The notes under the pieces are model-generated. The model made no database searches. It was given only the letters and a program-made list of their open reading frames with translations, and was not told where the DNA came from. Positions 1 to 4,177 of a stretch of 5,026 bases of DNA are shown here, in pieces. Location of the stretch: assembly GCA_021849525.1 (NCBI GenBank), contig JAJZSS010000192.1, positions 1-5,026 of the forward strand, read 5' to 3'. Position numbers and translations under genes: made by a program. The DNA is from Chloroflexota bacterium (GTDB lineage: Bacteria > Chloroflexota > Anaerolineae > Anaerolineales > UBA4823). Every line of letters starts with the position of its first letter. Within the stretch, counting starts at the first letter, position 1.

Positions 1-680
1 GCCAGGGGGTCAGCGAACCCGCCCTGGACGAAGTTAATCACCTGGGCGACCGAATAGGGATAGTCAACATCCGGGTGAGCCGCGCTCAGCAGCGCTGCCG
101 TGCCGTGGCGTGCCAGCCGGTTGATGGCGCCACCGCCCTGATTGACTGCATTCAGGAGCGTGAAGGTAGCGTTGAAATAGTCGGTGTCAAATACGGTGTC
201 AAAAATATCTGTGGTGGCGTAGCCGGTTGCCGGCCAGCTGGCGAGGTGGTTCTTCCAATAGCCAGGCGTGCAGCCTTGAGTGCCGGTGGGAGGGGTGCAG
301 GTAATACTCCATTTGTAACCTGCGATTTGTTTGCCGGTTGTGTTGTCGACCACCACGATCCCAAAGGTCAGAGTACCCCCAATGGTTGGGTAAGGGAACG
401 CCCAGCTGCCATCTGCAGTGACAACTTGCGAGCCCAGATTCTTGATCCACCCTGTTGTGGCATCGAAATATTGGAAGAAAATGGTCACCGGGAAACCAGG
501 TGCGACTCCACTTACTGTAATGTTGTCGACAGGATTGCATGAGGTGTAGCTATCCGGATAGGCGATCGTCAGAGTGCCCCCGGAGTATCCTAATTGGACT
601 GTGGCCGCCAGGGCGCTAACCGGGAGAAGCGAGAGCAATGTAACCAGCGCTATAACAATATACAGGTTCTTGCGTGCCAT
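1..680 (-). CDS. Secreted protein with CTPGYWKNH motif (3' end outside window)
   Basis: The reading frame opens at the ATG at 680-678 and stays open to the window edge, giving 226 full codons. GGAGG lies 8 nt upstream of the ATG (693-689). Residues 1-25 form a Sec-type signal peptide: basic R3/K4, hydrophobic residues 6-19, then an Ala-Leu-Ala cleavage site, so mature protein should begin at A26. Residues 27-127 are rich in beta-formers, Gly and Thr, and look like an extracellular beta-sandwich; C48 and C128 could form a disulphide. A Pro/Thr linker follows, then C137-TPGYWKNH-145. After that comes a helical segment (about 165-220) with RLARHGTAALLSAAHP and a YPYSVAQVI stretch. I recognise this motif plus Ala-rich helix as recurring in secreted bacterial proteins, often next to repeat or anchoring domains, but know of no defined function. 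The C-terminus, where an anchor or sorting signal might be, is missing. Role in adhesion or the envelope is only inference. Confidence 0.9.
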   Translation of the reverse strand, partial: MARKNLYIVIALVTLLSLLPVSALAATVQLGYSGGTLTIAYPDSYTSCNPVDNITVSGVAPGFPVTIFFQYFDATTGWIKNLGSQVVTADGSWAFPYPTIGGTLTFGIVVVDNTTGKQIAGYKWSITCTPPTGTQGCTPGYWKNHLASWPATGYATTDIFDTVFDTDYFNATFTLLNAVNQGGGAINRLARHGTAALLSAAHPDVDYPYSVAQVINFVQGGFADPL

Positions 681-889
681 TTCTGTTTCCTCCACTAATT
701 ATGAGAATGAAATAGGTTGAGTCGTTCGAACGTATGTTGGCTGAGTACCGTTAGTTTCCAAACCCTGAATCCGAATGATGTACCGAGAATATATTTACAA
801 AGAATTTGAGAATATACCTCCTGGTTAATAGGTTTAATTTCTGCAATGAGACAGGGTGACCACAATATGGCTGCCCCCTTACAGTTACG
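681..889 (-). other. Long 5' leader of the secreted-protein gene
   Basis: If transcription starts about 7 nt after the -10 box at 896-901, the message has roughly 205-210 untranslated nt before the ATG at 680. I see no match to a riboswitch class I can recognise and no stable long hairpin. It contains a perfect AGGAGGT on the minus strand (822-816) with no usable ATG, GTG or TTG just after it, and a 10-bp palindrome CGTTCGAACG at 723-732. The length alone leaves room for post-transcriptional control. Its 5' end depends on the promoter call being right. Confidence 0.35.
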
Positions 890-907
890 TTAAGTATTTT
901 AACTTAA
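890..907. promoter_or_regulatory. Dyad centred on the -10 box (candidate operator)
   Basis: TTAAGT at 890-895 and ACTTAA at 902-907 are perfect 6-bp inverted arms separated by exactly the six bases of the predicted -10 element. A dimeric repressor bound here would block polymerase. The surroundings are AT-rich, so a chance dyad is possible, and no regulator gene is visible in the window. Confidence 0.35.
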
Positions 908-924
908 ATATAATCTGGAGTCAA
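896..924 (-). promoter_or_regulatory. Sigma70-type promoter for the secreted-protein gene
   Basis: Read on the minus strand, TTGACT (924-919) is followed by a 17-nt spacer and TAAAAT (901-896). This matches 5 of 6 consensus positions in each box at the optimal spacing. It lies between the stop of the orphan gene at 1023 and the secreted-protein gene, pointing toward the latter. A perfect 6-bp inverted repeat, TTAAGT (890-895) and ACTTAA (902-907), flanks the -10 hexamer exactly and could be an operator. Confidence 0.6.
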
Positions 925-1022
925 GATAATTTGGGTAAATATTGTCCGAAAATAACTTATATATCTGGGTAGAGGCTCTGGAATGAGATGGTACACAAAA
1001 AGACTGAATAGTGTCAGGGGGT

Positions 1023-1292
1023 TTATTGAGGACGCTGGGGTAAGCGCATCGATTTGGGCTCTAAACCCAGGTGGGAGATCACGATATCCAGAGGCCAATG
1101 GCGGTGAGAATCAAAGGCAGTGCGCGCTTCGTCCAATGCTTTCTGCTTCTCAAATTTGTGGCGGATTAACCAGCCGCTGATCTTGATCGACCACAGATAT
1201 TCGGATATCTGGCGGGTAGACCCATCGCTGTGGTCTATCGCCTCCTGCACAATATCCTGTAAACTCTGGCGGTAAATTCCGATATCGAGCAT
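1023..1292 (-). CDS. Small uncharacterised protein, 89 aa
   Basis: I do not recognise the family. The ATG at 1292-1290 is chosen because AGAGGT (1302-1297) sits 4 nt upstream and a strong promoter (1309-1337) ends just before it. An in-frame ATG at 1358 lies upstream of that promoter and would not be in this transcript. The protein has no signal peptide, membrane segment or cysteine. It looks mostly helical: residues 5-20 and 26-61 are amphipathic, followed by a short H/W-rich turn (64-67), a hydrophobic DIVISHLGLEP stretch (69-79) and a basic tail (R83, R87). It is probably a small cytoplasmic protein. It lies back-to-back with the thioesterase operon across a 176-nt divergent region and runs in the same direction as the secreted-protein gene. 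The separate promoter at 896-924 argues that these two are not one operon. Reality of the gene rests on its start signals and promoter, not on homology. Confidence 0.6.
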   Translation of the reverse strand: MLDIGIYRQSLQDIVQEAIDHSDGSTRQISEYLWSIKISGWLIRHKFEKQKALDEARTAFDSHRHWPLDIVISHLGLEPKSMRLPQRPQ

Positions 1293-1308
1293 AATGACCT
1301 CTGGGTAG

Positions 1309-1337
1309 AGTATACCGCAAGCAATCGTCGATCTCAA
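1309..1337 (-). promoter_or_regulatory. Promoter of the 89-aa gene
   Basis: On the minus strand TTGAGA (1337-1332), a 17-nt spacer and TATACT (1314-1309) form a close sigma70 match. The predicted start falls near 1302, leaving a leader of only about 10 nt that consists almost entirely of the ribosome binding site. This placement decides the start codon at 1292. Confidence 0.65.
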
Positions 1338-1364
1338 CGGATTTACCCAATGGGTCAAAAGAAA

Positions 1365-1392
1365 TTTCCAGATAAGTCGACATGGATATAAT
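1365..1392 (+). promoter_or_regulatory. Promoter of the thioesterase-methyltransferase-SUI1 operon
   Basis: TTTCCA (1365-1370), a 16-nt spacer and a perfect TATAAT (1387-1392) give a plausible plus-strand promoter, with the start near 1399 and a leader of about 70 nt. The -35 box is weak (4 of 6). It is divergent from the 89-aa gene promoter, with the two -35 boxes about 27 bp apart. The short dyad ACCCA-A-TGGGT (1345-1355) lies between them. Confidence 0.5.
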
Positions 1393-1468
1393 AGTGAAAT
1401 ATGAAGGAAACATCGCCTGTTAAATGTTGTGTCCGGTGATGATTAACGTCCGTTGAAAGGATGGATCG

Positions 1469-1963
1469 ATGACCGACAAGGCGTTTCAAGACTACTATCC
1501 AGATGAGCTGAATTATTGCTATGGTTGCGGGCGATTAAACGAGCATGGATTACAGGTTAAAAGCAATTGGCAGGGCGAAGAAGCAGTCTGCACCTATCAA
1601 CCGCAGCCGTACCACATCTCTTTACCTGGATATGTCTACGGAGGTTTGATTGCCTCTTTGATCGATTGCCATAGCACTGGAACCGCTGCTGCAGCAGCCT
1701 ACCGGGCTGCCGGCCGTGCCATGGACAGTGAGCCTCCATTCCGATATTTGACTGCCGGTTTGCATGTAGATTATCTAAAACCTACACCACTGGGTATACC
1801 GTTGGAAGTTCGCGCCGTTGTCAAGGAAATTAAAGGTCGTAAAGTAGTGATCTCTTCGACGCTGCTGGCAAACGGAGAAGTCTGCGCCCGTGGGGAAGTG
1901 ATCTGTGTCCAGGCGCCGGAGACCTTATTAGCCCAGTTTGGAGAGCCACCTTCGCATGGTTAA
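1469..1963 (+). CDS. PaaI/THEM4-like hotdog-fold thioesterase, 164 aa
   Basis: This is a single hotdog-domain protein expected to hydrolyse an acyl-CoA or related thioester in the cytoplasm; the substrate cannot be told from sequence. A short N-terminal region carries CYGCG (17-21) followed by N24 and G27-L28, typical of the THEM4-like branch. The central hotdog helix starts at PGYVYGGLIASLIDCH (53-68). D66 is the likely catalytic acid, equivalent to the Asp in the HGG-x(6)-D pattern of PaaI-type enzymes. The usual HGG is YGG here (Y57). The later strands include LHVDYLKPTPLG (98-109), the conserved substrate-pocket and dimer strand, then VRAVVKEIKGRKVVISSTLL and the G-E-V-C-A-RGE strand. Length is normal for the family. 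GAAAGGA (1455-1461) is 7 nt before the ATG. It is the first gene of a three-gene overlapping operon, with its stop inside the next coding region. Confidence 0.9.
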   Translation: MTDKAFQDYYPDELNYCYGCGRLNEHGLQVKSNWQGEEAVCTYQPQPYHISLPGYVYGGLIASLIDCHSTGTAAAAAYRAAGRAMDSEPPFRYLTAGLHVDYLKPTPLGIPLEVRAVVKEIKGRKVVISSTLLANGEVCARGEVICVQAPETLLAQFGEPPSHG

Positions 1964-3209
1964 GCATTCTGACAGACGACCTGGCGTCCCTGCAGTCAAT
2001 CCGGCTAAGGCTCATCCGCTGCCGCAGGACTCAGAACCGGCTCAATTCTTTGCTGTCGCCAGCCCGGGCCTGGAAAGCCTGGTCGCAGAGGAGCTGCGCC
2101 GGCTTGACTACCTGCCGGGTGCAACAACCGGAGCTACGACAGACCATTCAAATGAGCTGGAAGGTGGCGTCGAATTCTCCGGTGACATCCGGGCTCTCTA
2201 CAGGGCCAATTTAAGGTTGCGTACTGCCAGCCGAGTATTGGTGCGCCTGGGTGAATTTCGGGCAGTCGGATTCTACGAGCTGCGCAAGAAGGCCACCCGC
2301 CTGCCCTGGGAGCGTTATCTCCATCCCGGCCAGCCGGTCAGCCTGAGGGTGACATGCCGGAAGTCGCGCCTTTATCATTCCGACGCAGTCGCTGAGCGCA
2401 TCCTGGGAGCTATCAGCGATCGCTTAAATCACCTCTCCCCGGCGCAACCATATGACGAAGATTCTGCATCCGGCGAAGTCCAGCTGGTCGTTGTGCGTTT
2501 TTTGCATGACATCTGCACCATCAGTATCGATTCTTCAGGGGCCGGGTTACACCGCCGCGGTTATCGTCAGGCGGTTGCTAAAGCCCCATTGCGCGAAACT
2601 CTGGCTGCAGGGATGCTCCTGGCTGCTGGCTGGGATCTATCAGCGCCTCTGATCGATCCATTTTGCGGATCGGGTACGGTTGCGATCGAAGCCGCCATGC
2701 TGGCGAACGCTCGGCCACCTGGCCTGGAGCGCAAATTTGCTTTTATGAACTGGCCGGGCTTTGACCCAACCATCTGGCAGCAGCTACGTCGTTCCACGAC
2801 GTCTTTGAGTCCCTCTCCTAAGCCTTTGATTCACGCCTCGGATCGGGATGCCGGCGCGATCAAAATGGCTCAGGAAAACGCGGCGCGCGCCGGAGTGGGG
2901 GATTTCATCGAATTTAAACAGCAAGCTTTTTCAGCGATCACTCCTGTGGGGCGGGGATGGGTTGTCACCAATCCACCGTATGGGGTGCGCGTCAGCGCAG
3001 CGCAAGATTTGAGAAATCTTTATGCTCACCTGGGTGACGTGCTCCGAAAACAGTGCCCTGGCTGGCACTACGCCATCCTGTGCAATGATGATAAACTCCT
3101 GGCTCAACTTCGTTTAGCCGAAACCGGCCGCTTGCAGCTGGTGAATGGTGGTATTCCCGTAAACCTTGTTATGGGTCAGATTTCCTCGAGGAATCGCAAT
3201 GCCGATTGA
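1956..3209 (+). CDS. THUMP-domain class I SAM-dependent rRNA methyltransferase (RlmL/YpsC type), 417 aa
   Basis: Predicted to methylate guanine N2 in 23S rRNA, as E. coli RlmL does at G2445; the exact target here is inferred from the family. Residues about 30-60 match the N-terminal start (FFAVASPGLESLVAEELRRL) and about 70-195 form the ferredoxin-like/THUMP RNA-binding part. The linker signature LHRRGYR lies at 199-204 and PLRETLAAGML at 211-221. The methyltransferase has the SAM-binding motif DPFCGSGT (234-241), the acidic loop SDRD (295-298), NAARAG and the catalytic NPPYG (339-343), ending with PVNLVMGQI. Length fits the single-domain YpsC class (about 380 aa) plus a roughly 30-residue Pro/Lys N-terminal extension; the second RlmK domain of E. 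coli RlmL (702 aa) is absent. Start ATG 1956 is preferred: GGAGAG (1940-1945) precedes it and it overlaps the thioesterase by 8 nt. An in-frame TTG at 1938 would add six residues. Confidence 0.92.
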   Translation: MVKHSDRRPGVPAVNPAKAHPLPQDSEPAQFFAVASPGLESLVAEELRRLDYLPGATTGATTDHSNELEGGVEFSGDIRALYRANLRLRTASRVLVRLGEFRAVGFYELRKKATRLPWERYLHPGQPVSLRVTCRKSRLYHSDAVAERILGAISDRLNHLSPAQPYDEDSASGEVQLVVVRFLHDICTISIDSSGAGLHRRGYRQAVAKAPLRETLAAGMLLAAGWDLSAPLIDPFCGSGTVAIEAAMLANARPPGLERKFAFMNWPGFDPTIWQQLRRSTTSLSPSPKPLIHASDRDAGAIKMAQENAARAGVGDFIEFKQQAFSAITPVGRGWVVTNPPYGVRVSAAQDLRNLYAHLGDVLRKQCPGWHYAILCNDDKLLAQLRLAETGRLQLVNGGIPVNLVMGQISSRNRNAD

Positions 3210-3555
3210 CGAACGACCTACTGTCTATTCAACGGACCCGAACTTTACTCGAAGGTGCCCGCGCTGCCAGAGCGATCCTTGTCGCTGCCCCAGGCCAAAA
3301 AGCCTTCCGCCCCAGCAACAGGTGGCTGCCATCTCGCGGGATCGGAAAGGGCGAGGTGGGAAAACTGTAACCCTGATCCGCGAATTGCAGCTTACTCCGG
3401 ACGACATGAAAGCCCTGGTTAAGGAGCTTAAGCAATCCTGTGGTACAGGTGGAACGGTAAAAGAGGGGGTTATCGAAATTCAGGGAGATCACCGGACACA
3501 GATTGCTGAAAAACTAAAATCCCTGGGCTATAAGATCAAGTTCGTTGGGGGATAA
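3199..3555 (+). CDS. yciH: SUI1/eIF1-like translation factor (YciH family), 118 aa
   Basis: Bacterial homologue of archaeal and eukaryotic initiation factor SUI1/eIF1, thought to act at the small ribosomal subunit on start-site or initiator-tRNA discrimination; its role in bacteria is not well settled. Residues 45-117 form the SUI1 domain: RDRKGRGGKTVTLIREL (47-63), LKQSCGTGGTVKEGVIEIQGDHR (77-99) and the terminal LGYKIKFVGG. The N-terminal tail has C20-x2-C23-x4-C28-x-C30, a four-cysteine arrangement that could bind zinc and is seen in many bacterial YciH-type proteins. Length is normal. ATG 3199 is chosen because GAGGAA (3188-3193) lies 5 nt upstream; the more upstream in-frame ATG at 3166 lacks this and lies deep inside the methyltransferase. 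The gene overlaps the preceding stop by 11 nt, suggesting translational coupling with the rRNA methyltransferase. Confidence 0.93.
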   Translation: MPIDERPTVYSTDPNFTRRCPRCQSDPCRCPRPKSLPPQQQVAAISRDRKGRGGKTVTLIRELQLTPDDMKALVKELKQSCGTGGTVKEGVIEIQGDHRTQIAEKLKSLGYKIKFVGG

Positions 3556-3867
3556 TCAGGTTTCAGTGAATTCAGCGACCAGGAAATCCTGAAGAACAAG
3601 TTAATTTCCCGGGTTTGAACATCTTTTCAGCCCAAAAAACCTGTCGACTCGCCGCGGAGCTGAATTTCGCCGGTCATTTAACATGTCTTTTATCTGTCTG
3701 CTGAAGGATGTGACCAAAGTACAGAGCCAGACCGCTCAAACTACGAAGATAAACCCTCGCAATAAACTCCGGATATACCATTCAGCAGATGCGAATAACG
3801 AACTGTAGCGCTAAACTAAGCTCAGAAGTTCGTAAGGTTGCTTGTGTGATACAGGCAGGAAATAGGC
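3556..3867. other. Intergenic region after the operon, no recognised gene
   Basis: These 312 nt follow the last operon gene. There is no intrinsic terminator with a GC stem and T-run; the best dyad is CAGGA-AA-TCCTG (3580-3591), with a loop too small and no T-tract. A 41-codon frame at 3683-3808 has no ribosome binding site and was not accepted. No repeat, RNA gene or transposon end is visible. Confidence 0.5.
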
Positions 3868-4014
3868 ATGCTCATGGCCGCGGCGAAGAACGGCGGCGAA
3901 GAGATCCTGGTGGACGTTGAGGACGATGAACCTGTCGAGCTTCCGGTGGTATTGGAAGTGCCGTACAGTTACAGACTGCCGGACCAGTATTTTGAGCCCT
4001 GCCCGTTTCGTTGA
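3868..4014 (+). CDS. Possible small acidic protein, 48 aa
   Basis: I do not recognise this ORF. It starts at the ATG at 3868 with AGGA (3857-3860) 7 nt upstream, and ends at the TGA at 4012. An in-frame stop just upstream (3847-3849) means it cannot extend far leftward. The product is acidic in residues 11-30 (EEILVDVEDDEPVELPVVLE), then has an aromatic/proline end (VPYSYRLPDQYFEPCPFR) with one cysteine. Codon use looks coding: many codons begin with G and about 70% end in G or C, although the DNA on both sides is AT-rich. It could be a real small protein or the remaining piece of a decayed or transferred gene. An opposite-strand frame (3811-4113) covers it but runs deep into AT-rich non-coding DNA and is less likely. 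Confidence 0.4.
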   Translation: MLMAAAKNGGEEILVDVEDDEPVELPVVLEVPYSYRLPDQYFEPCPFR

Positions 4015-4067
4015 AATAAATGTCAATACCCTTAAGTATAAGTTAAATAAAATGGATTGAATATTCG

Positions 4068-4105
4068 TAATATTGAAATCAATATTAATTATATTGAAAT
4101 ATAAT
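4068..4105. promoter_or_regulatory. Two adjacent dyads upstream of the exporter promoter (candidate operators)
   Basis: The first dyad has perfect 9-bp arms TAATATTGA (4068-4076) and TCAATATTA (4079-4087) around AA. The second has perfect 8-bp arms ATTATATT (4088-4095) and AATATAAT (4098-4105) around GA. They abut with no gap, their centres are 19 bp apart, and the second ends 1 nt before the -35 box. The word ATATTGAAAT occurs in both (4070-4079 and 4091-4100, 21 bp apart), with a variant ATATTGATAT at 4122-4131. This fits binding sites for a dimeric regulator of exporter expression. The AT-richness of the region lowers confidence. Confidence 0.45.
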
Positions 4106-4106
4106 C

Positions 4107-4134
4107 TTGACATATTTTTAAATATTGATATACT
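4107..4134 (+). promoter_or_regulatory. Near-consensus promoter of the MFS exporter gene
   Basis: A perfect TTGACA (4107-4112), a 16-nt spacer and TATACT (4129-4134, 5 of 6) predict a start near 4141 and a leader of about 37 nt. GATATA (4127-4132) and TATATC (4139-4144) form another short dyad across the -10 box and start point. A promoter this close to consensus, beside dyads, is typical of a gene held down by a repressor. Confidence 0.7.
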
Positions 4135-4177
4135 GTTATATATCGTTTCGTTGGCACTATAGTGGACGGAGTTTCGA

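Noticed and set aside
75..542. Open frame of 155 codons on the plus strand
   Set aside because: It lies antisense to the secreted-protein gene, lacks a recognisable domain, and the minus frame has a signal peptide, RBS and conserved motif.
723..732. Perfect palindrome CGTTCGAACG in the leader of the secreted-protein gene, recalling GAAC/GTTC SOS boxes
   Set aside because: SOS boxes of the GAAC-N4-GTTC type have the half-sites in the opposite order and spaced; this is only a 10-bp self-complementary word, and none of the adjacent genes suggests DNA damage control.
1194..1211. Hairpin CAGATAT-TCGG-ATATCTG
   Set aside because: It lies inside the coding region of the 89-aa gene, with a weak AT stem and no associated signal.
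964..1310. 11-bp direct repeat TCTGGGTAGAG (964-974 and 1300-1310) on both sides of the 89-aa gene
   Set aside because: Repeats of this length are expected by chance a few times in 5 kb, and no inverted ends or target duplication mark a mobile element.
1461..1472. Three-codon frame ATG GAT CGA TGA overlapping the thioesterase start
   Set aside because: Its ATG overlaps the ribosome binding site, leaving no room for its own; it is probably coincidental.
1938..1958. Upstream TTG start for the methyltransferase
   Set aside because: The ATG at 1956 has GGAGAG at a usable distance, whereas the TTG has no purine-rich site before it.
3580..3591. CAGGA-AA-TCCTG as a terminator after the SUI1 gene
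   Set aside because: The RNA loop would be too small, the usable stem is only 4 bp and no T-run follows.
3683..3808. 41-codon plus-strand ORF
   Set aside because: There is no ribosome binding site, no coding-like codon bias and no recognisable sequence.
3811..4113. 100-codon minus-strand ORF
   Set aside because: Its start half lies in the AT-rich exporter control region with Ile/Asn/Phe-rich nonsense-like composition, it has no promoter or RBS, and the plus-strand 48-codon frame has better codon bias.
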